Positions 26,478-34,623 of a stretch of 64,000 nt of DNA are shown here, in pieces. A program made the translations under genes and the position numbers. The stretch's first letter is position 1. Every line of letters begins with the position of its first letter. The notes beneath the pieces are model-generated. The model was not told where the DNA came from, did not search any database, and saw nothing but the letters and a program-made list of their open reading frames with translations. The stretch is from JBJXGE01 sp046154185 (lineage in GTDB: Bacteria > Planctomycetota > UBA8108 > UBA1146 > JAJFFE01). The stretch is from NCBI GenBank assembly GCA_046154185.1, contig JBJXGE010000003.1:1-64000 (forward strand), written 5' to 3'.

Positions 26478-27125
26478 CTACGGTTTCTTCATCACAAGCG
26501 GCAACACATCGGTGACGCCACCCACGATAATCTGCACCGCCACGGCGGCGAGGATGAGTCCCATGAGTCGATTGAGAATGTTGAGGCCGGTGCGCTTGAG
26601 GCTGCGCTCGAGCATCGTCGCACCGCGCAGCATCACGTACGTCAACGCACCGGTGAGTAGAATCGCACCCACGACGACGCCGATGTGCATGACGTCCGGC
26701 CACGCTTGACTCATGAGCACTGTCACGGTGGCGATTGCGCCCGGGCCCGCGAGCATCGGGATGCCGATGGGGATGACCGCGACGTCCTCTTTTTCGATAC
26801 CTTCGCTTTCCTCTTCGGGGCTCGTGCGTGTGCGCGATTTTTGCGCTCGCATCATGTCGAGCGCCATCTGGAAGAGCAGAATTCCGCCGGCGATCTTGAA
26901 CGCGCCAATCGTGATACCGAAGAGTTTGAAAATGAGCCCGCCAGCGGCGGCGAACACCAGCAGCGTGAAAGTCGCCACGATGGCGGCGCGCAAGGCGGTG
27001 CGTTTTTTTTGTTCCAGCGTCTCGGCGCGCGTCATCGTGACGAACAGCGGAATCGCCGCGATGGGATCGACGACGAAAAATATCGCGGAGAATGTCACCA
27101 GACTAAAGGACACCAGCTCGTACAT
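26478..27125 (-). CDS. MarC family integral membrane protein
   Basis: The 215-residue product matches the MarC/UPF0056 family: six hydrophobic helices, the N-terminal FVVDPIAAIPLFVTMTR signature, the KIAGGILLFQMALDMM segment, and PIGIPMLAGPGAIATV. The family's molecular function is unsettled; early links to multiple antibiotic resistance were not borne out. Between helices three and four a charged loop (RAQKSRTRTSPEEESEGIEKED) is somewhat extended. It precedes the aminotransferase gene by 50 bp and may be co-transcribed with it. Confidence 0.9.
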   Translation of the reverse strand: MYELVSFSLVTFSAIFFVVDPIAAIPLFVTMTRAETLEQKKRTALRAAIVATFTLLVFAAAGGLIFKLFGITIGAFKIAGGILLFQMALDMMRAQKSRTRTSPEEESEGIEKEDVAVIPIGIPMLAGPGAIATVTVLMSQAWPDVMHIGVVVGAILLTGALTYVMLRGATMLERSLKRTGLNILNRLMGLILAAVAVQIIVGGVTDVLPLVMKKP

Positions 27126-27213
27126 GGCGCGCGATTGTAGCGACGGACAAAATTCGATCCATGCGGGTCAACCGTCGAACGCGACGGAACGTTTAAGTAA
27201 CGCGCCGCTTTGG

Positions 27214-27462
27214 GTGTTTCACGCGTGCGCCGCGACTTTGTTTGCCGATCTTTCCAGGCCGACGTGCCTGTGCGGGCACTCAATTGTGCCGCCGGAGTTG
27301 CTCGTGTATCACGGGATCGCAGTGGGACTCGCATGGCTGGCGTTCATTTGCCACCCAAGCCCAAGATATTGGTGGCGCTTGGCGCTCGCGGCGCCAGTAA
27401 TACTGTCGACGTACGTTTGGTGCTGCGATTGGCTCATCGCTCTCTTTGGCGAAGAGCACTGA
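27214..27462 (+). CDS. Possible small membrane protein
   Basis: An 82-codon frame from a GTG encodes two strongly hydrophobic segments (LLVYHGIAVGLAWLAFIC and WWRLALAAPVILSTYVWCC) that look like real membrane helices rather than random translation. No clear ribosome binding site precedes the GTG, and the frame is open further upstream into the divergent MarC gene, so the start is uncertain. It could be a small two-helix protein or a remnant of one. No family is recognised. Confidence 0.3.
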   Translation: MFHACAATLFADLSRPTCLCGHSIVPPELLVYHGIAVGLAWLAFICHPSPRYWWRLALAAPVILSTYVWCCDWLIALFGEEH

Positions 27463-27776
27463 GTCTCTCTCCAAGTTGACGAAGCGGTCTCTCCCGTGGA
27501 TAGAACCGCCGCCAATCGCCGTTGGTGTCGGCTTTGGCGTCACATTGCGCGCTTGGCGTCGTCGGCGCCCCGGATCGCGTCCGTGCCCTCGGCTAAACAC
27601 AAGCGCTGTAGTAACGTATCACTACGGCCATGGAATTTGACTGCGGAACCTCGGTCTCGAACTGAGCGTTCTTGGCACTCAGGCACTGGCTCGTTCTAGA
27701 TTTTGACTTCGTGGCGGAAGACAGACGATCACGGTGATCGTCTGCTCAATCCAAGAGATCAACAGAAAGGATCTCC
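27463..27776. other. Leader region of the redoxin gene
   Basis: No gene is supported in this 314-bp gap. It carries the perfect palindrome at 27722-27744 and the ribosome binding site AAAGG (27766-27770) of the redoxin gene. Confidence 0.5.
27722..27744. promoter_or_regulatory. Perfect 23-bp palindrome in the redoxin leader
   Basis: The arms CAGACGATCAC (27722-27732) and GTGATCGTCTG (27734-27744) are exact reverse complements around one central base. It ends 32 bp before the ATG. Perfect dyads with such a short centre are typical of dimeric repressor operators; the RNA could also fold with a 5-base loop. Which regulator would bind is unknown. Confidence 0.5.
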
Positions 27777-28352
27777 ATGCGAAATCGCTTTGCGATGTTT
27801 GCCGGCGCGTTGCTGGTGAGCATCTTGAGCCTCGGTTACGCCGGGGCGGATGACATGAAGAAAGACCCGCCGAAACCGAGCGACAAACCGCTCGACTTCG
27901 CGCTCAAGGATACGGATGGCAAAGACGTCAAACTTGCCGATCTGAAGGACAAGGTCGTTGTGCTGGAGTGGACCGAGGATGGCTGCCCTGCCATCGAAGG
28001 GTGTCTCAAGCAAGGCACAATGGCGAAGCTGGTGAAAGACTACGGCTCGAAAGTCGTTTTCATCGGCGTGTGCACCGGTACGAAGAGTTCGCTCGAGGTC
28101 ATGAAGAAATTCAAGGAGACGAACAAGATCGCGTACCCGATCGCCATGGACCCGACCGGCGAGGTCGGCAAGATGTTCGGCGCGAAGACCACGCCGCACA
28201 TGTTCATCGTGAAGAACGGCAAGAAACTCTACGACGGCGCCATCGACGACGCCAAGACCGAGCAAAAGGGCGTCAACTACGTCGCCAAGGCGCTCGACGA
28301 AATCTTGGCCGGCAAACCGGTCACGACCGCGTCGACCACGCCCTACGGCTGA
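27777..28352 (+). CDS. Exported redoxin / thioredoxin-like protein
   Basis: The 191-residue product has a signal peptide (about residues 1-24) and a peroxiredoxin/TlpA-like redoxin domain: LDFALKDTDGKDVKLADLKDKVVVLEWTEDGCPAIEGC, then VVFIGVCTG and the cis-Pro loop TTPHMFIVKNGKKLYDGAID. The first cysteine of DGCPAIEGC sits where the peroxidatic or resolving Cys of redoxins lies; the usual CxxC is replaced by C-x5-C. This variant (often beginning LEWT/LEWxNPDCP) is common in exported planctomycete and bacteroidete redoxins of unknown partner. AAAGG precedes the ATG. The perfect palindrome upstream suggests specific regulation. Confidence 0.85.
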   Translation: MRNRFAMFAGALLVSILSLGYAGADDMKKDPPKPSDKPLDFALKDTDGKDVKLADLKDKVVVLEWTEDGCPAIEGCLKQGTMAKLVKDYGSKVVFIGVCTGTKSSLEVMKKFKETNKIAYPIAMDPTGEVGKMFGAKTTPHMFIVKNGKKLYDGAIDDAKTEQKGVNYVAKALDEILAGKPVTTASTTPYG

Positions 28353-28368
28353 CGCGTCAAATACCCGA

Positions 28369-28392
28369 AACCCAGCCCGTGAGGCTTGGGTT
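28369..28392 (+). terminator. Hairpin downstream of the redoxin gene
   Basis: AACCCAGCC (28369-28377) pairs with GGCTTGGGTT (28383-28392) with one bulged base and a 5-base loop, 16 bp after the stop. TTCCATTC follows. It is a plausible terminator for the redoxin gene. Confidence 0.4.
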
Positions 28393-28424
28393 CCATTCAG
28401 CGTAGGTACCGCAGATAGCCGAGG

Positions 28425-28485
28425 GTCTGAAAGACCCGCAGGATTAAAGCCCAGGGTTGGCCGGTCCGCCGGCCTACCCTGGGTT
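28425..28485. repeat. Composite palindromic repeat element (REP-like), copy 2
   Basis: The stretch holds a short hairpin GGGTCTGAAAGACCC followed by a longer dyad CCCAGGGTTGGCCGG / CCGGCCTACCCTGGG (about 28451-28484) with one mismatch. The order and cores match the element at 7417-7534. It lies between two convergent genes and directly precedes the 31-bp tandem repeats. Confidence 0.6.
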
Positions 28486-28607
28486 CATCGCATGCCCGAA
28501 ACCGTCATCCCGCCCGCATCGCATGCCCGAAACCGTCATCCCGTCCGCATCGCATCCGCGAAACCATCAACCCGCCCGCACCGCATGCCCGAAACTTCAA
28601 CCCTGAG
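28486..28607. repeat. Four tandem copies of a 31-bp unit
   Basis: Units start at 28486, 28517, 28548 and 28579; each begins CA(T/C)CGCATSCSCGAAAC and continues with CRTCAWCCCG. Units 1 and 2 differ at one base; units 3 and 4 are more diverged and the last is 29 bp. The array ends within 1 bp of the stop of the anti-sigma gene. Units are contiguous with no spacers, so it is not a CRISPR. Confidence 0.75.
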
Positions 28608-29732
28608 TCATCGCGACGCGAGCAGTGCGAGCCGCGACGCATGCGGCAACCCCGCGCATCGCTCCAGCAATTGCCGCGCGAGGTCGCGGCCGCGAAGTTT
28701 TTCTAGGCGTGTCTTGCCGGCGCACAGCGCTTCGATCTCGGCGAGTTGTGCATCGATCTGTGTGGTGAGCGCTGCGCGCAGGCGATCTATGTCTCGCACG
28801 AACGCAGTATCAAACTTCGCGCAGCGCGCCAGCGCCCGATCGAGCAGTTGCAACGCATCCGCGTACCGCGTCCCGCTGGCGACAGTCGGCAACTGCATCA
28901 GCGTAGCGACGACGGCCTCGAAGTCCGCTCGCGGGAGCGGCGCGTGTGCGCCGCTCGAACGCGCCGCCTCGCATCGCGCTCGCCACTCGGCAACCAGTGC
29001 GTCGAGCGCCGCGCCATTAACCATTTCGCTGGCGACTGCGGTGGCGCAATCTGCGCGCGTGATGCGCATCGCGGGGAGCCGATAAGGAATTTCATCGACC
29101 GGGAGTTTGTCGAGCACCCAGGTCGGGGGCTCGGACTCGATCGTGCCGCGCAGCAACACGAACTCGCGCAGCTTCACTTGTTGCTCGGCGCTCTGCGTGA
29201 CCTGCTCCATGCCGGTGCAGCGCGGGCACCAGGGGTTCGTGTATTCCTCGAGCACAGGTCGGCCCGTGTAGAGCGCGAGCGCTTCGGCTTCCGCTTTCGA
29301 AGACAACCATCGATCTTCGGCGTACGCGGTCGGAAACGCCGGTAACTCAATTGAGAGTGGCGCGAGTGCGAGTCGCTCATGTTCCGCGAGTCGCTTCGAA
29401 GAGAGCAGACTCCACGAACCATAGGCCGCAAGCGTGAGGCCGACGACCCACAGCGCGGCGCGCATCGCAGCGACGCGTCGCGTTCCGACGTGGGCCGGCA
29501 CGGCGGTCGCGTTGGGACCAAACAACTTTGCGAGCAGTTTGGCGCAATCGGCCGGCGCAAGCTCGGGCGTCTCGCGGAGACCCGGCAAGCGCGAAATTTC
29601 CTGCACGCGCGCGAGCAACCGCGCGCAGTTTGGGCAGATGGCCAGATGCTGCTCGAACTCAACGACGTCGCGCGCCGCGAGTCGACCCGCGACGTATTCG
29701 GCGATCCCGAGCTCAGCATGCTTGCAATTCAA
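28608..29732 (-). CDS. Membrane anti-sigma factor with extracytoplasmic thioredoxin-like domain
   Basis: The 374-residue product starts with a zinc anti-sigma (ZAS/zf-HC2) domain: C3, H29, C33 and C36 in HLAICPNC. A membrane helix follows at about 90-110. The outer part has a thioredoxin-like segment, LYTGRPVLEEYTNPWCPRC, with a CPRC redox motif (C169, C172), then a helical C-terminal region (about 270-374). The start is a TTG that overlaps the sigma factor stop (TTGA), with GGAGGG 6 bases before it. The N-terminal domain should hold the sigma factor inactive; the redox motif outside the membrane suggests release on oxidative or thiol stress, which is inference. Confidence 0.83.
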   Translation of the reverse strand: MNCKHAELGIAEYVAGRLAARDVVEFEQHLAICPNCARLLARVQEISRLPGLRETPELAPADCAKLLAKLFGPNATAVPAHVGTRRVAAMRAALWVVGLTLAAYGSWSLLSSKRLAEHERLALAPLSIELPAFPTAYAEDRWLSSKAEAEALALYTGRPVLEEYTNPWCPRCTGMEQVTQSAEQQVKLREFVLLRGTIESEPPTWVLDKLPVDEIPYRLPAMRITRADCATAVASEMVNGAALDALVAEWRARCEAARSSGAHAPLPRADFEAVVATLMQLPTVASGTRYADALQLLDRALARCAKFDTAFVRDIDRLRAALTTQIDAQLAEIEALCAGKTRLEKLRGRDLARQLLERCAGLPHASRLALLASR

Positions 29733-30604
29733 CTGCGTCCCTCCGGCCGGCGCAGGTCGCCAGTAACTTTCATGAGCGCCAGGCGCAAACGAGATTCTAC
29801 GGTCTTCACCGACTCCGTGGTGATGTCCGCGATTTCGCGACAGCTCAATTCCTCGATGCGATGCAACACAAACACGATGCGCTGCGCCGACGGCAACTTG
29901 TCGATCGCCCTCCACACGCGCTGGCGATCTTCCGCGCGATCGATCGCTGGCGCGTCTTCGGGCGCCGTAACGCAGCGGTGGTCTGAACTCACTCGCAGCC
30001 AACGCTCGAGAAGCCGCCGCGCTCGACCCGCGCGCGTGCCGAATTCACGCCACTGATTGAGCGCCACCTGGTAAACGTAAGTTCGACCGTTGCCAGTGCC
30101 CTGGTAGTTGCGCCGGTACTTCCAAAGTTTCAAAAACGTGCTCTGCAACAAGTCGTCCGCGGTGGCACGACAACCGCAAAGCCGCACGAAGAACCGCAGC
30201 AACGCCGCGTGGTGCTGCGCAAAAAGTTCTTCCATGGCGCTCTCGTCCGCGCGCGCCACCCGCAGGAGCAGTGAGCGAAACCCATCGTCCGGACCATCCG
30301 TCGCTGGCGTTGCGCTTGCGCTGATGGAACTTCGCGAACCGGGTCGCTCCTCAAATATCTTTGCGGAATCTGGTTGTTGTTGCAAAGGGGGCCGGCGGCG
30401 CGGCGTTGCGATCAGACAATCGTGGTCGATTCGAGTCGAGCCGAGTCGAGTCGAGTCGATACAGTCGTCGATCGCGGCGCTGTCGTCGTTCGAAGAGTTG
30501 CGAGGGATCGGAATCCTAACGCGAGACCGCGACCAGTGCGACGGCACGCACATTTTTTTGAGGGAGTCCGGGCGGTCGCGTGTCTCAACTATCACGGAGC
30601 GCAT
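29729..30604 (-). CDS. ECF RNA polymerase sigma factor
   Basis: The C-terminal 190 residues form a complete ECF sigma-70 factor: sigma-2 region ESAMEELFAQHHAALLRFFVRLCGCRATADDLLQSTFLKLWKYR, then sigma-4 LPSAQRIVFVLHRIEELSCREIADITTESVKTVESRLRLA. The first 100 codons are low in similarity to anything and include a TCGAG-repeat stretch (30431-30460), so the true start may lie further downstream; no ATG or GTG with a good ribosome binding site was found between about 30360 and 30235, so I keep the longest frame. It is translationally coupled to the thioredoxin-fused anti-sigma factor. Confidence 0.78.
   Translation of the reverse strand: MRSVIVETRDRPDSLKKMCVPSHWSRSRVRIPIPRNSSNDDSAAIDDCIDSTRLGSTRIDHDCLIATPRRRPPLQQQPDSAKIFEERPGSRSSISASATPATDGPDDGFRSLLLRVARADESAMEELFAQHHAALLRFFVRLCGCRATADDLLQSTFLKLWKYRRNYQGTGNGRTYVYQVALNQWREFGTRAGRARRLLERWLRVSSDHRCVTAPEDAPAIDRAEDRQRVWRAIDKLPSAQRIVFVLHRIEELSCREIADITTESVKTVESRLRLALMKVTGDLRRPEGRS
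29739..29744 (-). promoter_or_regulatory. Ribosome binding site for the anti-sigma TTG start
   Basis: GGAGGG on the minus strand lies 6 bases before the TTG at 29732 and supports that unusual start, which overlaps the sigma factor stop as TTGA. Confidence 0.65.
30431..30460. repeat. Short TCGAG pentanucleotide repeat
   Basis: Six consecutive pentamers read TCGAG or a one-base variant. The repeat lies in the poorly conserved N-terminal part of the sigma factor frame, where such runs are more usual in non-coding or disordered sequence. Confidence 0.5.
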
Positions 30605-30666
30605 CCGTAATTCTCCCCAACGGGACTCTGAATCCCTCTAGGGTCCACAATACGGAAAGGACGTGA

Positions 30667-30870
30667 ATGCGTAAGTTTCTGGCGATCGCGCTCGTTGCTG
30701 TCGCGCTGCTCGTGCCCTGGTTCGCCGGGGTCGGCGCCGCGGGTGAGACGAAGAGCACGCGCTGTAATCAGCACGGCTGTCCGCTCGCTCAATCAGCATC
30801 GACGGATGGCTACCAAGCCATCGCGCAACTTCAGATCGGCACCGTCTCGGTCGCTGAGCTGGAAAAGTAG
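30667..30870 (+). CDS. Small exported peptide with two cysteines
   Basis: The 67-residue frame has a canonical signal peptide (MRKFLAIALVAVALLVPWFAGVGAAG) and a 42-residue mature part with a single C-x4-C (CNQHGC). GAAAGGA precedes the ATG at a good distance. It is divergent from the sigma/anti-sigma pair. No family is recognised; the leader quality is the main support. Confidence 0.6.
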   Translation: MRKFLAIALVAVALLVPWFAGVGAAGETKSTRCNQHGCPLAQSASTDGYQAIAQLQIGTVSVAELEK

Positions 30871-31008
30871 TGGCCACGGGGGCTGTGCACTGCTCGATGG
30901 GTCGGGTGTAGGCTCGTCTGGCTGGGCTGGCCCCTTTTCAATTTTCACGTTCGACCGCAATGTCGTCGGGCACCGCGCCCCGCTGCGAGAGTAAGAAGGA
31001 ATCGCTTC

Positions 31009-31893
31009 ATGCAAAGTTCTCAGAAATCGAAGGGTCGGCCGCCGCGGCGGGCGAGACGTCTGCTGCGGGCACTCGGCGTCGCGCTGGTCGTGACGTTGTC
31101 GATGCTCGCGAGCGACGCGCTCGCGACGCGCGCGCCGACGGACAATTCGCCTGCGTTCAAAGAGGCGTGGGATCTCTATCAAGCGGGCAAGCCGGCGCTC
31201 GCGAAGTTCGAGCAAATCGTCGCCGACGAGAAGGCGCCGAAAAAGGAGCGTTTCAACTCCGCATATGTGCTCGCCGTACTCGAACTCGCGCGCGAAAACG
31301 CCGACGCCGCGCTGAAGCATCTCGATCGCGCCGACGATCTCGTGGCGAGTCGACCCCAGGTCGCGACGCGACGAGGTGAGGCATTGATCTTGAAGAAAGA
31401 CCTCAAGGGCGCGGCAAAAGTTTTGAAGGCGGCGGCCGCCGGCGTCAAGAGTGCGAAGAGCGCGGAGCTCAGCTTCACGCACGGCCTTGCGCTCACCCGA
31501 CTCGAGATCGCGGCTGGCGAGAACGACGCTGCTCGCCAGCGACTCGAGGCGCTCGCCCGCCAGCGACTCGAGCGCTGGGAGAGCTACTTCCAGATCGCGC
31601 TCCTGTACGAAAAACTCGACGATCCGAAGCCGGCGATCAGCAACTACGCCGAAGTCCTGAAGCGCGACCCAGGAAAAGATCCCTTCGCGGGCATCTACGC
31701 CTACCAGCGGCACGCCGCGCTCAGTGTGGCATCCGACCCGGGCTCTTATGGCAAGAAACAGTTATTGACGGAGGCCAAGAAGAACTACGAGATCTTTTTG
31801 AAGCGCGCCGAAGCGAATGGGGTCGCCAGCAACTTGGTGGCGGTGACGACCAATGCAGTCGAGGGCATCAAGATGTTTCTCGGTGGTGGTTAG
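31009..31893 (+). CDS. Exported TPR-like repeat protein
   Basis: The 294-residue product has a basic N-terminus and one hydrophobic segment (about residues 22-38) that acts as a signal peptide or anchor. The rest is helical with TPR-like pairs: AFKEAWDLYQAGKPALAKFEQIVADEKA, ADAALKHLDRADDLVASRPQVATRRGEALILKKDLKGAAKVLKAAA and SYFQIALLYEKLDDPKPAISNYAEVLKRDPGKD. TPRs are protein-interaction scaffolds; the partner is unknown. AAGGA lies upstream of the ATG. Confidence 0.8.
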   Translation: MQSSQKSKGRPPRRARRLLRALGVALVVTLSMLASDALATRAPTDNSPAFKEAWDLYQAGKPALAKFEQIVADEKAPKKERFNSAYVLAVLELARENADAALKHLDRADDLVASRPQVATRRGEALILKKDLKGAAKVLKAAAAGVKSAKSAELSFTHGLALTRLEIAAGENDAARQRLEALARQRLERWESYFQIALLYEKLDDPKPAISNYAEVLKRDPGKDPFAGIYAYQRHAALSVASDPGSYGKKQLLTEAKKNYEIFLKRAEANGVASNLVAVTTNAVEGIKMFLGGG

Positions 31894-32058
31894 CCGGCGC
31901 GAATTTCGCCAGGGCGCGCTCGACGCGGCGGTGGACTTCCACCGCCGCCGGGCACGCCATTTGACGCTCGCTCGATTCCCCAGGTATCATCCATCGAGAG
32001 GTAGCGAGTGTTCGGTGCGGTGAACCGCCGAGCCGCTTGCTAGAGGGGGGATTGCCAG

Positions 32059-32301
32059 GTGCCAACCAAAATTCGGCCAACCTTCTGGTATGACGTCACG
32101 CGGGAAATGCGACAGCTCGTCCTGAAGGGCAAGCTGACCGCGGCGTTTCCCACGCGGGCGAGTGGTTTCGAACGGGCGCTGCTCGAAGGCGGGCGCATTG
32201 TTTACTCGCCAGACGAAGACGACTACTACCAAGAAATCGAAATGGATCAGCTCTTCCAGGATCCGCAGACCGGAAGGACTTGCGGCGTTCGGAAAATCTG
32301 A
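32059..32301 (+). CDS. Small conserved-looking cytoplasmic protein
   Basis: The 80-residue product starts at a GTG with a GAGGGGGG site 9 bases upstream. It has no signal or membrane segment. It contains FWYDVTREMRQLVLKGKL and an acidic, Tyr-rich segment SPDEDDYYQEIEMDQLF. I do not recognise the family. It sits 204 bp upstream of rpoN on the same strand. Confidence 0.55.
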   Translation: MPTKIRPTFWYDVTREMRQLVLKGKLTAAFPTRASGFERALLEGGRIVYSPDEDDYYQEIEMDQLFQDPQTGRTCGVRKI

Positions 32302-32504
32302 GCTGTTCGACTTCGTAAATATACGAAACGGCTCGGCGCGCAACCCGCGCTAAAGTCGGGCTGAGAAAAAGAGAGGGCGACGCGCGGCGGCGGCCAAGCG
32401 CGCCTCACACCACACCACGTCTCTCGATTCCACCGCCAGTAGCGCGCGTCGTTGCGCGACCGCAAGGTCGTTGCGACTCGGCGTGCGCACCGAGAGGGGA
32501 ACCC

Positions 32505-33899
32505 GTGAGACTGCATCTGTCCGCGCGCATGGAGCAGCAACAAGTGCTCGCTCCGCAGATGATCCTGTCGATGGACATCTTGCTGCTCAATTCGCTCGAT
32601 CTTGAGAATCGAATTGAGAAAGAGTTCATGGAGAATCCGGCGCTGGAACTCGCCGAGAACGAAGAGAGTAGCGAGCCGCGCGACGAAACGAGCGAACGTG
32701 ACAAAGAGATCGCCGAGATTATGGATGTGCTCGGCGAGTACGAGCGCCGCTTCGGCGGCAACGATGTCCCGATGCGGCGCGGTTCAGACGGGGGCGGCGA
32801 CGAGTCGAAGCAAGAGGCGCTCCTCAACCATGCGGATCGGCCGCCGACCTTGGTCGAACACTTGCGCGCGCAACTGCCATTCGCCGGTCTCGATCCGCGA
32901 TTGCAGTATTTGACGCAAGAGCTCGCAGGGAATATCGACCACCGCGGCTATTTCATCGGCGAGCTCGAGGAGTTCGCGTCGGCATTGTGCGTGCCGCTCG
33001 AGCGCGCCGAGGCCGCGCTCAAATGCGTGCATGGTCTCGATCCGCGCGGCGTCGGCGCACGCGACCTACGAGAATGTCTACTGCTGCAACTCGGCGACGC
33101 GCCATCCGTGGAGCGCTCGATCGTCGCGGATCACCTCGACGACTTGCTCGAAAATAGACTGCCGCGCATCGCCGAGCAATTACGAATCAGCATCGACGAT
33201 GTGCAGGAGGCGCGCGAATTCATCGCGAAACTCGATCCGTGTCCGGGCGCGGGCTTCGATAGCAGCCGCGACGGCGTTGCGATTCCGGAGATGTTCGTCG
33301 ACGAGATCGACGGCGTGTTCAAGGTGCGCATGGAGGAGACGCTCCTGCCGAACCTGCGGATCTCGCCGGCTTGCACGACGATGTTGCGCCAGGACGGTCA
33401 CAATCCGCAGGTGCGCGAGTTCATCCGCCGCAAGCTAGAAGCTGCGCGCTGGCTGATTCACGCGATCGAACAGCGCCGTCGCACGCTTCTCGATATTGCG
33501 CAGGCGATCGTGGATGTGCAGAACAGCTTTTTCGTGCACGGTCCCGGCCACTTGAGCGCGTTGACGATGCAGGCGATCGCCGACCAGGTCGGGGTTCATA
33601 TCTCGACGGTCAGCCGCGCGACGAACGGCAAGTACATCGAAACGCCCTACGGCGTGTTCGAGCTGCGTCGCTTCTTCACCGGCGGCGTCGAACGCGAAGG
33701 CGGCGGCATCGAGAGCCGCGACAACGTGTGCCAACTCATCGAGGAGATTGTGCGCGGCGAAGATGCCCACCACCCGCTCAGCGACTCGCAACTCGCCGCG
33801 GCGCTCAAAGGCCGCGGCATCGAGATCGCGCGCCGCACCGTCACGAAGTACCGCGAACGCGCTGGGATCCCGGCGTTGAAGTTAAGAAAAAAATACTAG
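32505..33899 (+). CDS. rpoN: RNA polymerase sigma-54 factor RpoN
   Basis: The 464-residue product is a full sigma-54. The N-terminal activator-interaction region is MRLHLSARMEQQQVLAPQMILSMDILLLNSL, followed by an acidic linker, the core-binding domain (about 100-310), the HTH segment AIADQVGVHISTVSRATNGKYIETPYGVFELRRFF, and the RpoN box near the C-terminus, ARRTVTKYRERAGIP. The start is a GTG with GAGGGGA upstream. It implies sigma-54 promoters and AAA+ activators elsewhere in the genome; none of the latter is in this window. Confidence 0.95.
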   Translation: MRLHLSARMEQQQVLAPQMILSMDILLLNSLDLENRIEKEFMENPALELAENEESSEPRDETSERDKEIAEIMDVLGEYERRFGGNDVPMRRGSDGGGDESKQEALLNHADRPPTLVEHLRAQLPFAGLDPRLQYLTQELAGNIDHRGYFIGELEEFASALCVPLERAEAALKCVHGLDPRGVGARDLRECLLLQLGDAPSVERSIVADHLDDLLENRLPRIAEQLRISIDDVQEAREFIAKLDPCPGAGFDSSRDGVAIPEMFVDEIDGVFKVRMEETLLPNLRISPACTTMLRQDGHNPQVREFIRRKLEAARWLIHAIEQRRRTLLDIAQAIVDVQNSFFVHGPGHLSALTMQAIADQVGVHISTVSRATNGKYIETPYGVFELRRFFTGGVEREGGGIESRDNVCQLIEEIVRGEDAHHPLSDSQLAAALKGRGIEIARRTVTKYRERAGIPALKLRKKY

Positions 33900-34209
33900 G
33901 TCGGAGGAGGATATCTCTCGGCCTATCAGCGCGCGCGCAATGGCGGGACAATCTCCGTACTCGGACTCGTACGCGCGCGTTCGAATCTCAACACCGCTCG
34001 GGCGCTGCGAGAAAACTTCGCAAGCGCCCAGGCCGCAACTGGCGCGAGCAGCTCACGTGCACGCGCCGCTATCCACGCAATCGAAGCTATCGCGTGTCTT
34101 CGGTTCGGCGCCGCAGTCGGGATTCGGGCCGAACGGCGTCGTCCGGGGCAATACCTGAGACGACGAATTCGCCACTCGGCGCAAGAATGAGTCGTGCGAC
34201 CAATCGCGG
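33900..34209. other. Intergenic region, nothing recognised
   Basis: This 310-bp gap between convergent rpoN and the DUF2784 gene has no supported gene, hairpin or repeat that I can see. Confidence 0.5.
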
Positions 34210-34623
34210 TCACTCCGTTCGCGTTCGTCCCTTGCGCCCGGGTCGACGCGGCGCGCCAAACACAAACGTCGCGACCACGAGCGCCCCGAATACCGAGTAG
34301 CCGAGTGTGAAGACCCACGGCTCGGCGCGAAAGAACATCGCACTCTCCATCCAGTGCGCGACAAAGTCCCCTTGATAACTTGCGCCTCCCGCCTTGATTC
34401 GGAGCTCGTGTTCCCATGTTGTCAGCGGACACGTGATGCCGGCCCAGGATTCGCCGACCACGATGGCAATTGCCGTTAAGTGCGCCGCACGGAACCAAAA
34501 ATTCCGCACCCATTGCCAGCGACAAAGCAGGCCGACGACGATCAACATCAATCCGACAACCACGAACGCGACGTAACTGAAATGGACGAGCAGCACGAGA
34601 TCCGCGAGTATGCGATAGAGCAT
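34210..34623 (-). CDS. DUF2784 family membrane protein
   Basis: The 137-residue product fits DUF2784: four hydrophobic helices, start MLYRILADLVLLVHFSYVAFVVVG, the CPLTTWEHELRIKAG segment after helix three, and a final helix (LGYSVFGALVVATFVFG). The family has no established function. I used the ATG at 34623, which gives the standard family N-terminus; the longer frame adds polar residues. It is convergent with rpoN. Confidence 0.87.
   Translation of the reverse strand: MLYRILADLVLLVHFSYVAFVVVGLMLIVVGLLCRWQWVRNFWFRAAHLTAIAIVVGESWAGITCPLTTWEHELRIKAGGASYQGDFVAHWMESAMFFRAEPWVFTLGYSVFGALVVATFVFGAPRRPGRKGRTRTE

Noticed and set aside
28486..28607. Possible CRISPR array
   Set aside because: The 31-bp units are directly adjacent with no spacers, and no cas genes are nearby.
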